Positions 22,891-34,144 of a stretch of 64,000 nt of DNA are shown here, piece after piece (the first letter of the stretch is position 1; each line of letters opens with the position of its first letter). A model generated the notes under the pieces. The model was not told the DNA's origin and searched no databases. It saw nothing but the letters and a program-made list of their open reading frames with translations. The position numbers and the translations under genes were made by a program. The stretch spans positions 992,001 through 1,056,000 of the forward strand of contig JBBMOL010000146.1 in NCBI GenBank assembly GCA_037954665.1, read 5' to 3'. Source of the DNA: Laguncularia racemosa (Eukaryota; Streptophyta; Magnoliopsida; Myrtales; Combretaceae).

Positions 22891-25800
22891 CTAGTGCTAT
22901 CAATAGGATAACGGAACCAATTATTGAGAGCTGGATGCTGTTTGGACGTGCAAGGGGTTAGGCTCCCATTGCTGATGTCACCTTTGCTTATCCTTGGCTC
23001 TTGAATGGTAATTGCTTGTTTGAATGATTATTGGAGGGGTGGAATGCGCATCTGGGTGTTGCTTGGCTTCTCTTTCTTCCTGCCTCTGACACCTTTGGCT
23101 TGTGCTTCTTCCTGGGTTGTAGGAACATACCCTAGCGCAAACGTCCCTTGCTGTCCCCCCTTAAACTGATGGCCTTCCTTGCTGGTCGCCACATTCACCT
23201 CGTTAAATATCTGGAGACCAAGGTCTTCAGAACCATCCTCCCCAATGTAAGGTATGGCGGTTTCTTTGTAAATGGCATAATCTTGCTCGCCCAGCACGGT
23301 AACGATCTGTCTATTTGCAATGAATTTGACCTTCAGATGGAGGCTTGAGGGTATAACTCCAGTGGTATGTATCCATGGCCTTCTAAAAAGTAGATTAAAA
23401 GATATTAGGATGTCGAGGACTTGGAAGGAGATGTAGAATACTTGCTAGCCAATCTCTACTGGCAAGCTTATTTCCCCTACTATGTCTCTCTTTGATCCGT
23501 CAAAAGCCCTGATTACCGTTGAGCTTGGTTTAATATTGCTTGGATCGACCCCCAATAAGTCGAAGGTAGCCAATGGGCAAACATTGAGAGACGACCCGTT
23601 GTCGATGAGTACTCGGGAGATGATCGTGTCGTTGCATTTCACCACTATGAATAGCGGTTTTGTATGTTGGTCTCCCTCTTCTCCTAGCTCTTCGGGGGAG
23701 AAAGATATCTGGTCCATGGCGAAGATAGAATCGACCACATGACTTAATTTGTCTGTAGCAATGCCTTCTGGTACCATGATCTATTTGAGCACTTTGAAGA
23801 GTGCTTCCTTGTGGGGCTCGGAGGTTGTAAGGAGGCCCATAAGTGATATTTAGGCTGGAACCTTGTTTAGTTGTTCCATGATCTTATATTCGCTCGCCTT
23901 GACCATTTTTGTAAATGCAGCGAGCCCCTCTTCTTCTTCCCTTCCTGCCTCCGTGTTAGGCTCCTCAGTTGAGATTTTGTATTCCGAGTCATAAACTCTC
24001 CCAGAGCGGGTGATTCCTCCTACCATAGGGGGTCATTCTTGATCAAGGGTCCGATAGTCAAACGGTGCAGTCTTATACCTCTTTGCGGGTATTGGGACAT
24101 TGAACACATACCTCTTCTTTGGAGTTTGTATCTTGGTTGACTATCCTTTATGGTACTTTATGACCATCGGCTTTTGGTTTGACTTTATCATGCTTACGGA
24201 CTTCTCCCCTTCATTTGGCGGGTGGTCTTCTTTCTTAAATTCGGGCCCCCATCCACTAGGCGGCCCATACTCAGTTGGGGTATAAGAATAGTTTACTAGA
24301 TACTCGAATCTCCCATGCGATTCGCCTAAGGTACCGACTGTCGGGTCTGCAGGTAACCATCGCTTTTTTATATGTGCTTTGGGGGTTTTCTCTGGAGTTT
24401 GGCAAGCATGACTTTTCTACTGGTCTGTCGCCTTTTGCTTTGAGGATTCTTTGGGACCCGGCTCTTCGGATGTGATCATATTAATAGTAGGCTTATGATT
24501 GGACAGCGGATTAGTGTTGACATTGGGCGCCGGGGTGTTAACAAAGTCCAGTTGCACAATCCCAACGTCAATTAGGTCCTGGATTTTGTTTCAGAGCCTC
24601 CAGCATCTATCTGTAGAATGCCCCTCTTGGCCCATATGATAGTCACATTTGAGGCTTGAGTCAAAATTCTTAGGCTTGTATCGGTCATTCGGGATCTCGA
24701 AGCTAATCAAATTATCCGGCCGCAGCCGAGCGAAGACCTGGCTATGCGGGATCGGAATTGGAGTGAACTGTCTCGGGACTCTAGTGGCCTGGGCGTGATT
24801 TGCCACGGAGTGCTGGACTGGGGCACTCGTAGTCTGGAATGTCACACGAGTCCCAGCCTTATCTGCTTTACCAAAGTTAACTGTGCTGATGGTAGACTCC
24901 TTAGCTTTGTTACTTCCCAAGGGACCTTGTGATGATGTGACCTTGGGAGGTTTTATTGTTTGGAGTATGCCTGTTGTGATGGCATTTTCAATCCGGCACC
25001 CTGCTGCCACTACTTCTGCAAAGCTGGATGACGTCTGGCCCACCAGATGTGAGAAGTAGGTCTTATCGAGAGTGTTAACGAATATGAATGTCAGCTCTTT
25101 TTCAGAAATCGGGGTTGCTACCCAGGTCGCTTGAGCTCTCTAGTGCTGAGCATACTCCTTGAAAGACTCAACGTATCTCTTTTGAAGACTTCCCAAGTCA
25201 ATTACTGAGGGGGCGACTTCGATGTTGAACTTGTATTGGTCATAAAATGCCCGAGCAAGCCTTTCTCAGGTATTGACCTAATTGAAATCCAAGTGGGCAT
25301 ACCAGACTAGGGCAGGGCCTGTAAGGCTATCCTAGAAGGTTTGGATCATAAGTTGATCATATTAAGCATATTTGCTCATCTTCCGGATGTATAGCCTTGT
25401 GTGCATCTTGGGGCATCCAGTGCCATCATACTTTTCAAATTCTGGGGTCTTGAATTTATCGGGGTATCCCCATATGCTGGCAAGCTGGTGATCCCGGCCT
25501 GTTCGAAACCGTCAGGCCCCTCTATTGATTTGATTTTGTCGGCCAGTTGTTGAAAGAGTCTCTTTTCCATCTCTTTTTGTCTATCCTCCATTTCCCTCTT
25601 CAGGTCATCAGAGGTTGGACCCTGGTTGGCTCTCGGTTTATACTCAAAGGCCGAGTTGAGGTGGGAATTGATTTCTTCATATTCTAGAGGCTGACCCTCC
25701 ACTGCTTTCCCTTTTTCTGGCCCCTGAGTGTTCTTCTTAAGTCGGCTGGGTGGTGCGAAGGAGGCCAATGCTTTCAATCAGGAGGTGGACTAGTGCAGCT

Positions 25801-25892
25801 AGCTGCTGGACCGTTTGTTCCAAGGATACAATCCTAGGGTCTAAAGCAGCGTCAGCACTTGTGTTGTTGTGGTTGTCGCCACTGTTTGCCAT
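22891..25892 (-). pseudogene. Ogre copy 2 gag-protease (broken)
   Basis: Start MANSGDN at 25892. Gag contains the same DDLKREMEDRQ helical segment, a TSSSFAEVVAAG segment and a zinc knuckle C-X2-H type (CDYHMGQEGHSTDRC, near 24640-24595). Protease (about 23777-23445) keeps the catalytic Asp in VLIDNGSSLNVCPL. Frame damage includes a one-base gain near 25715 and a 7-bp loss near 25465 relative to copy 1, TAG or TAA at several Gln codons, and TAA at PPLQ* near 23030. The MLGEQDYAIYKET segment at 23297 leads in frame to the intron donor. Confidence 0.8.
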
Positions 25893-26136
25893 TTTGGTTC
25901 TTAAACGAGTGCAGATTGGGCTCCTGGGAGGGTTTGGTTGTTTGGGAGCTATCTTTGATACCTAGCGCGCATTTTTCTTAATATGATGCAAGTATGTAAA
26001 TGTGATGCACGTGTCACACGGATGCTAAAATAAAGGGGCCAACAATTGATTGATGACATAATACTGAAACTTTATTTTTTTTAATATTGGAAACTTGGAG
26101 TTCAATACTTGAAAAAAATGAAAAAGTATAATAGAT

Positions 26137-27663
26137 TTATTTTCTAATTCTCTTGGTCTTCTGCTGTGTAGATGCCGATTTTCCATTGATGACAACTTCC
26201 AATTCCCTGACTCTAGCTTGGGTCTTTTCCAACTGAGCTTCCAAGGCTTTGTTTCTTTGATCAGATTCCTTGAATCGGCCTTTCCAGATATCCTTTTTAT
26301 AGTATGCAGCCTCAAAATATACTTCCATTTGGACCCTGACTTGCTTTAGGTAGATTTCCAGCTCTGGGTCTACTTTGTCTGGCTTAGGTTGGGTGATATC
26401 TGCGACCCGGTATGCTCTTTCCCCTGTCTGATATAGCTGGTGGATTACGAAATCCCTGGTGGCTCGGTGCTTGCCCACTTCACCATCCAGCTCTCCGAGG
26501 CCTACATTCAGACTCTTGATTCGGGCCTCCCATAGTGCCTTGACCTCTGCCAACTTAGTAAACTTCTCAGCTACTAATAAGTTCAAGTCTTGATACTCAA
26601 ATGTGATTGCTTCCAGCGGAGGCCGATAAACTACGTCTTAAATATTACCGAACTGGCAGACCATTGAGTTGGGATGATAACCTATACACCCGTTAATACC
26701 CATTAGAGGCACGGCTTGAAAGTTACTGCAGGTTAAGATAACTTTGTCGCAGCAACTCCATCTAGCTGTCCATAAAATGTCGTCGGCATTGAAACTTTTA
26801 AGCACTTCTACCCAACTGTGGCTGGTAAGGTCATCGGGAAGCTTTATCTTCTCTATGCACGTGTCCATGAGGTCCACTTGTTGAGCCAAAGTAGTCCGGA
26901 CCAAGTTCAGCCCGAAACACTTGAGGTGGCTTACAAGCCAGATCAGGATAAGGTTGATATTTGAGCGGAGGATCCCGTGGCCTTTTTTCTTGACGAAGTT
27001 TAAGTTTCGGATCTGTTCAGCCAATAGAGCTGGGATGTAAGATTTTCCTTCTAGGAAGTAGGCCACCAGTTCTGCGACTCGGTAGTGGACATAAAAAGTT
27101 CCGATGGGGAAGAGTATGGTGGCGAAGGCTGTCAAGATGAAAGCGCTCACCCTTCTTTGTCTATAACTCTTGGGGTCCCCACACAATATGTCTTTCCTGT
27201 CCCCATTATCTTCTCGAGCTATGAACCAGGCTTCTAACTCATCCATCCGTATGCAGTATCCGTTACAGTCTGCTAAGGCCTTGTTGATTGCTATTTTGCG
27301 GATACCTAGAAGTCTGCTGAAGATACTAGTTGGCCCGGCCTCATGATCCGATACATACACTTTGTTGGTCAGTGCTGGAGCCTATAAAAGTTGGGTGTAC
27401 TCTTCCAGAGTGGGAGTAATCTCATGTGGCCCAATGAAGAAAGTCGTGGGCTCTATTTCCCATAAATGGAACATGGCTCGTACCAAGGGTAAGTTCATCT
27501 CCATCTTCATCAGTGAAAGGATGGGCCCTATTTTTTGCTGAATGAAGGCCTGCTCCTCTGGGTTGTACAGAGTGAACCAGTGGTCCAGCACCAATTTTGG
27601 GTCCAGATGTTTGCATACTTGGATCTCTTTGCGGAGGAGGCGGTCAATTGTGGAACTTGCCAT
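26137..27663 (-). pseudogene. Ogre copy 2 ORF1, DUF7745-like (nonsense-interrupted)
   Basis: Length 1527 bp, exactly 509 codons including the stop, so the frame is kept throughout. Start MASSTIDRLL at 27663. Segments: LDHWFTLYNPEEQAF, EITPTLEEYTQLL, LADCNGYCIRMDELEAWF, SYRQRRVSAFILTAFATIL, DDILWTARWSCC, then a coiled-coil-like C-terminus (FKESDQRNKALEAQLEKTQ). It resembles DUF7745, a plant family often found in retroelement neighbourhoods; this is from memory. Only two stops interrupt it, TAG after QLL near 27381 and TAA at FGNI* near 26638, both at Gln codons of copy 1. Confidence 0.75.
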
Positions 27664-28178
27664 CTATTACAACAGAAATTTCCAATTACAACAAGAACTA
27701 TGTTACAATGATAGCATTATAGGGAAATGTATCTGAACTCCGTGAACAGAATAAAAGTATTACATCATCAATCAGTTGTCAGCCTATGACATCGTGTATG
27801 CAAATAGGTAGGTTCTAACAGGTCCCCAAGCTCTATGGTCTCCTGCATTCTTGGAGAAATGGATCTCATGCCATATCGAAGCATTGGGTGGGGTAGCCTA
27901 ATCAGTCCCGAACGGTAATCATATCACTTCGCCCGAAACTTACACAATGGCCCCTCGTCTTAGGGTCCTAAGACGGCCCGGGTTTGACCGTATCTACTCA
28001 CACAGTTACATGCATGCAGACTCAACAGCAAAAGTAAATAATTGAATCCTAAATTTAGTTAAATCCCTTAAAGGTTAGCAATAGTATATCAATCAAAAGA
28101 CATTTATTAGAAAGGAGTGATTTGAGGAGATTCAGGTGGCTAACCTACTAGAGAGAAGTCTCCAGCGGAGTCGCCACT
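27664..28178 (-). other. Leader and primer-binding site of Ogre copy 2
   Basis: Non-coding leader. Two bases after LTR 3 on the minus strand lies TGGCGACTCCGCTGGAG (28160-28176), the primer-binding-site candidate, better preserved than in copy 1. No coding signal was seen. Confidence 0.6.
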
Positions 28179-30169
28179 TGTCGAGTCTAATTTTTTATTT
28201 TCCATTCCTAATCCGATCTATACTAGACCCTATGCTCATCTAATGTAGACCATCGACTTGAGTTAGGAATTTCATTTTATTTTAGAGTCGCCACCCAACT
28301 GTGGTTGGGAAAAATTGAATTATGACTAATTGAGCAGATTAATCCTAATTTGGACCACCAGTCAGCGAAACTTCCTCTTTTCATTTTTTGTGAAAAGAGG
28401 AAAGGGAAAACCAGAGCTTCTGGGTTCGGATGCTAACTTATTAAAACCCTAAGGTTACCACCCTATTCTCCTAAAATCTAAACCTTATCCAAATGTCTTT
28501 TATTGTATTTTTGTTGTCTTTCTATTTGTGTTTTTTAGTAAGTTATTCTAAGAAAATGATTTTTTTGTTCTTTTTAGGGTTGCCCCAAATGGGTGCTTAC
28601 GTACCTGCTATTCAGGATCAAACAGGCCGTAGTTCGCTTTTCTTGAAAAACTTTAATGTGTTGGTGATTTTTAATTATGAAATTTCTTTTGATTTATATT
28701 TTTATCATTTTAGTATTTTTCTGAAAAATCTAAGCCTAAACTTGATCATTTGATTTTTTGAAAAATAATAAGGAAAACCAATTTTGGATTTATTTAAGAA
28801 AATGATTTTTCTAAGTGATAAAAATTTCATTTCTCTATTTTTCAACCCATTTCTACTATTATAAATTTTTATTGATTTTTATTATTTTTATTGAAAAATT
28901 TTCTCCTATATTATTTATCTATCCTAAACTAAAATCTAAAATTTACTATTTTTTCTAATATATATTTTTATCATTTTCTTTATATATTCTTATATTTTAT
29001 TATTTATTATTATAATTATTATTTTATTTTTATTATTATTCATACTAAATTAAACCTTAAAAAAAATCTAAATTCTAATATTTTTTTTTTGAATTATAAA
29101 TGACAAGTAAATAAATAAAGAAATTCGAGAAAATAAAGAAAATAACTAAATAAATAAATAAATCAAAAAATCCGACTTACCTGGATACGGGTTGATGCGC
29201 GGGTCGGGTCGGATCAGGTCGAAGCGAGTCAGGTCGGGTCGATCGGTCATGGCGGCTGGGAGTGCTCGTTAACAGCGTTCTGACGGCCTTTTGAAGCGAT
29301 TGAGGTGCCGTTTCCTAGGTTTTCGGGGGTGGAGAACTCAATCGTGATGGTGGATTTCTCCAAAAACGCCTCCTAGTGGTAGTTCGGTGCTTCATCGGTG
29401 GTCGCGGCTTGGAAACTTCGACGAAGCTTCGATTTTCTCTCTTTTCCTCACTTCTGATCCGTGATCATGCTTGCTACCTTTGCCTTCTATTTATAGAAGT
29501 TGGAAGACTCCCCTAGATAAGCTTAAATCTTTTATTCGAAGAAATCTGAATTTTTCCGTTTTTTGGATTCGATTTTATCCAACAGATTTGACGCCGATTT
29601 GTTGTAATCTTGTGATTTATCTAGATAATTCGGTTTTAGATTGATCGAAATCCAAAAATATTTGAAGAAATCCAGCATTTTTGGCCTCGTCGGACTTCTG
29701 CCGGATTTTTTCTCCAGATGAGCTTGAGGAAGAAGACGATCACGTGCGAGGCACATGTCTTCTCTCGGCCAATCACATGCTGCCACGTGGTAGCTCCAGG
29801 GAAAAAAAAAAGAAAAAAAATTTCGAGCGCACGCGGGGGAATTCGAACTCCTGACCTCAGTCCTCTCTCACACATTCCAAGCGCACACACGAGCCAGCTG
29901 AGCTGGCCCAAATCTCGGATTTATTCATTACATAAATTGTATATATGTCTTGTATTGTTTATTAATTTTTCATTATTTTGAAATTCTAAAAATAAAATTT
30001 ATTTAACTCCTTTTCTTATTATTTCTTCAATTATTTTCTAAAATTGATGTATTTTTCCTATTTATTTTATTTTTTGAATATTTTTCCTATTTTTGCTAAA
30101 TTAGGAAAAATTTGTAAAAATGGAAAAAATTGAAAATAGATTATTAGGGGCAAAAATGGGGTGTTTACA
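28179..30169 (-). repeat. Ogre-type LTR 3 (5' LTR of copy 2)
   Basis: Complete 1991-bp LTR with TG...CA ends, TATA box at 29487-29496, near-palindromic G-box at 29779-29794 and tRNA-like cassette at about 29805-29909. The right end is followed by TACAT, the right copy of the array's target duplication. Confidence 0.9.
29805..29909 (-). other. tRNA-like Pol III cassette in LTR 3
   Basis: Best preserved of the three: CAGCTCAGCTGG (near 29895-29906) matches the A-box consensus at 11 of 12 positions, B box GTTCGAATT near 29839-29847, then T8 and T10 runs (near 29821-29800) on the minus strand. A transcript of about 110 nt would be predicted. The stems are degenerate, as in SINE heads. Confidence 0.5.
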
Positions 30170-33100
30170 TACATACTCATGTACACGTCATGACACTTAT
30201 TTTATGTTTTATTTTATTATTCTATTAGGATTTACATTATTTACCATATTGCTACTCTATTAGGGTTAGTATTTAAATGTTATTTTTATCTTTCCTTGGG
30301 GAAGAGAGATACTTTTGATAGTTATGACATTCATTGTAGTTGTAGACACTTTTCTTTCTCTTTTGAGGGATCTTTCATAAACTCCCTTGGATTGATTTCT
30401 AATATAATTAGATTAATTCGTGAGTATATTAGTTATCTAATTATATTGTTTATTGATTTCTACTATTGTGAGCATATTGAAACATGATTCAATACTTTTA
30501 ATTTAATCATCTATTGATAATTGTTCAAAGATGCCTTTTTTTTCCATTATTTTATATAAAAACCCAAAAAGACACAAACTTTAGATCGCTACATTACAAC
30601 AAATTGTGTTTGGATCCAATCCTAGGATCTAAGGTGCATCACGTCCCTGGTCATTAGTCTTGAGGTCACAACCACTATTAGTCCCACTCCCAAAGTTTAA
30701 GTTGTAACCTAGCTCATCATAGTGATAAGTGAAAATATCTACACCTAAAATATCTAAAAAGCCCAAAGGGGTGAATTGCGAAACTCAATATATAACTATA
30801 GCACAAACACAATCATATGCTACATTGTAAACTAGTTTGTAATTACTAAATGCATCAAACAATATTCATTGAATTTTTAAACACATCACAACCTTAACAT
30901 ATATGGTTTGAAATAACTTAGATATCACTACCACATATGCCAAAGCTAGCAAACCCATCAATTGTGACAAAGTATGGGGGTCATTTAATTTTATCATCTG
31001 CAACAAGTAATTTGCTAGGGACAACTCTATTTCCCATTTGTCAACAAGAAATCATCTCATACTATGCCCATCACCTAAATCTTGCCATCAAAAGTCCATC
31101 CCATTAAGTTTGTTAATAATAGCTTCCCATACCATCAATATGCCCCATTTATAACTTCTCTTTGGTTCTACTAACCCTTATTAATTATAGTTTCCTCATA
31201 TAAGTGATTTAACCACATATAATGGCATTTGACCCCTTCTATAGGTCCTAGCCACCACGTTATTAGTTAGCAACTGTAGGTCCTAAAGGCTAAGCACAAA
31301 CAATACACATAATATTAACAGTTTGGTAAGCATTAGTCCATTTATCACTAACCTACACACACATGTTACATGACAACAACAATTTATTTGGTTTCCATTC
31401 AAAACCTTGATAATGAACCAAATCAAATTCTAAATCGCACAACATATAATATTAATAACTCATATACACTAAAAGATTACAATAGTAAGGCTACTATGTG
31501 ATTTTTCCACTTAAATGGTTAATTATAACCTAGTATAGTTCATTTCAAATTCCCACATACCTACTTAGTTGACCTAAAGTGATGGTTGACTTGGTGCTTT
31601 TCATACTAACATGGTAACCTAACCGCAGGTATAGTTGACTAAGTCGGCTAGGAAGTATTGATTTGAGCTACTTTTAACACGTTGGGATGTTGAATTATTA
31701 CTAAATATCCTTGCTAGAGGGAAAATGCTTATATGGGACCAACTTAACGTTTTGTTCTCCAAATATGAGCTCAATCTAGTTTTGTGGTATAATTGAATGC
31801 ATGGAGTTGTTTGGTGCATAACTAACATTGAAGGAATTCAACTAAATAGCTTGAGAAGTAAGTTGTGTAGTGTCTTTAGTTGTAGCAAATAGGTTTTGGA
31901 GTGTTTGGTTTAGCTTGACTTGTTTTAATGTTTTATAAACCTTAAAGATTGAGTGACCATTTGTTTCATTCTTTTTTCTTTTAATCTTTTTGGTATCTGT
32001 TTTGGGCATCTATTCGAATTGTGTATTTGCTAATAACAAGATACTCTACAAACTTAGACTTATCTATCCTTTAATTTATTTATTTTTATAAAAGTACCAA
32101 TTAAAATTTTCTTTTCTAATATATAAAATATTTTTTTAAAACATTTTTCTCTTAATAGTATGTGAATTTTAATTTCCTAATTCTCATTTTCAAATATCCA
32201 TATTCGTTGTAATTATGAAATAGATATAGATAAGATAGAAATAAAGATTGTTTTCCAAATACTAAATTTCAAATAGATATAGATCAAATATAGAGTAAAT
32301 GATAATCTAAATAGATACTAAGTATTCAAGCACTTTGCTTTTTTTCTTTTTTTTCTTTCCTATAATGATGCCCGATGATTCTTATTCACTCATTTGAAAA
32401 CTCTCTTATTAAGGTCGAAAGCCATTTACTCGAATCATGATTGACTCTCATTTTAGTTATGGGCTTAAAAATTCGGGGTATCAAGCATCTTTAGCGCGTA
32501 GTAGCTACTCAACACGCGATAAAGGAATCCTCCCCAAAAAGGGCACTACGAGGTAAACTCGAATGGATCAATAGTAAAAAGCTTGCACCAAGGTACAAGA
32601 GGTGAGGGGAAATGAAGTATTGGATTCTCCCAAATGCTAGGGAGCCAATATACATAATACAGACTGAATTTTGGGAATTCTTACAGGTCTCAAAAGGCAT
32701 TGGTAAAAGAGCATGTGATCTTTACGGCATTGGTAAAAGAGGCTTGATGGTACACAACACACTGCAATTTTTTTGTTCTATCATTACCTTTTTAGTAGTG
32801 TTTTGATATATTTTCTATAAATACCCGAGTAATATTTCATATAAATGTGTGTAATTAACACTAATAAAACCAGCCAAGGATAATATGGAAAATAGGATTC
32901 ATGGTTGAGGATAAGATGATCATTTCACGATCAAGGTATATATGCTTCCTTTTACATAGGGTTAATTATTTTGCGTACTTTTCAATCCAAAACCTAATTT
33001 ACATGCTAAAGAAACCCTCTCAAAACCCATGATATAATCTAAAGGAAGTCTAACTGAAGAACATTGGAGATAAGCCAATTACAATCCGATAAGAATTTAA

Positions 33101-33376
33101 GTCTGTTGTTATATATATATAGTTGTGGAGGTATGAACTGAAGATTTTTTATGATGTATAATTAGGATTTGAGTCAAGAACAGGAAGATAAGTGCATAAG
33201 AACAGCCAACTTGGGAGGCTAGATCACATTCCATAACAAGTAGGTACCATAATTTATTTCGATATAATAGAATTAGCGATTTCTATGGGAGAATAATACA
33301 TAGCGAGGATTAGGATCGTTTAAAATTTCGTTAAGGTTAGAAAAGTTCAGGAATTTCGAGATTTAGAAAGAGTACT
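30170..33376. other. AT-rich non-coding DNA
   Basis: No coding gene recognised. A segment at about 32040-32300 resembles, at low identity, a segment at about 41640-41960 in the same orientation. The last 150 bp (about 33230-33376) look like the interrupted end of an older LTR that continues at 39848. Confidence 0.5.
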
Positions 33377-34144
33377 TGATACGGAAACCTCCATGAATAT
33401 GCTTGAAAACCCCTTTTGAATATTACGAACCCTCACAACAGTAATGCAAAAAATCTCGTAATCAATTTGATTCAATCCCTAAGATGGACTAGAGTTAGGT
33501 TTCTCTGAGTTATTGATCACAAAATTAGAACAAGGGTTTGTTCTAATGTAGAACACTCTACAAGAAAGGCAATCAATTCTCTCTTAAATGTTCCTAAAGC
33601 ATGTATTCTACATAAGAACACAAAGGAATATCAAAGTCTATTTTTGATTTCAATATGATTCAAAAACTACTCTAAAATACGGCCAAAAGGGTATTTATAC
33701 GTCCCTCCCAAAATCCCTAATGAACAACTAAATTAAAAACACAATTAAAAGAAAATTGGCAGCTTTTATTTAAACACTAACGGCCTTGAAAACTACGCCA
33801 ACAGCTTAAGCCAGCGGCCTTTATCCCCCAACACCGGCAACTTTTCATTTTCCAAAGCTAGCAGCCTTCAAGCTCTAACCTCCACTTTGACTTGTACCAA
33901 GTTGTATTGAACATGATTTGCAATGGTTCCCAAGCTTTGATATCCCTGAAGTTCTTCACTAACCATCTTCACCTAGCCTTGTAGATGAACACTCAAAGCT
34001 TGTTGTATCTTCTTAGCTTAAGATCTTGTGATAGGTCCTTGCGGCATGCTAATCGGACTTGAAATCTCTTGGCCAGCATCCTTACCTCCTTGGTCCTCAT
34101 GACTTGACATCTCCTGAGCTTGGTCTATTAGTCTCTCCATAACA
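33377..34144 (-). repeat. Left (3') LTR of the chromovirus-type element
   Basis: 768 bp. The integrase reading frame runs across its boundary: the C-terminal segment with SPISMPQGPITRS is encoded inside the LTR and ends at TAA near 34018. The same position in the right LTR is TGA. Confidence 0.85.

Larger units (their letters stand above)
4011..30169 (-). mobile_element. Ogre/Tat-type Ty3/gypsy retrotransposon, tandem LTR-int-LTR-int-LTR array
   Basis: Three direct LTRs start with TGTCGAGTCT at 4011, 16201 and 28179; the two complete ones end with TTTACA at 18186 and 30169. They enclose two internal regions of the same family, both coding on the minus strand. The outer ends are flanked by TACAT (4006-4010 and 30170-30174), one target-site duplication for the whole array. 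Lineage evidence: a DUF7745-like ORF1 before gag, a second RNase H after the usual one, a frame-preserving intron between protease and RT, and tandem repeats in the 3' UTR, features known for Ogre and related Tat elements. Both coding units carry stops, frameshifts and deletions, so autonomous activity is unlikely. Unequal recombination between LTRs is the simplest origin. Confidence 0.9.

Noticed and set aside
4011..30169. Two independent Ogre insertions side by side
   Set aside because: A second insertion would bring its own pair of LTRs and target duplication; only three LTRs and one outer TACAT pair are present.
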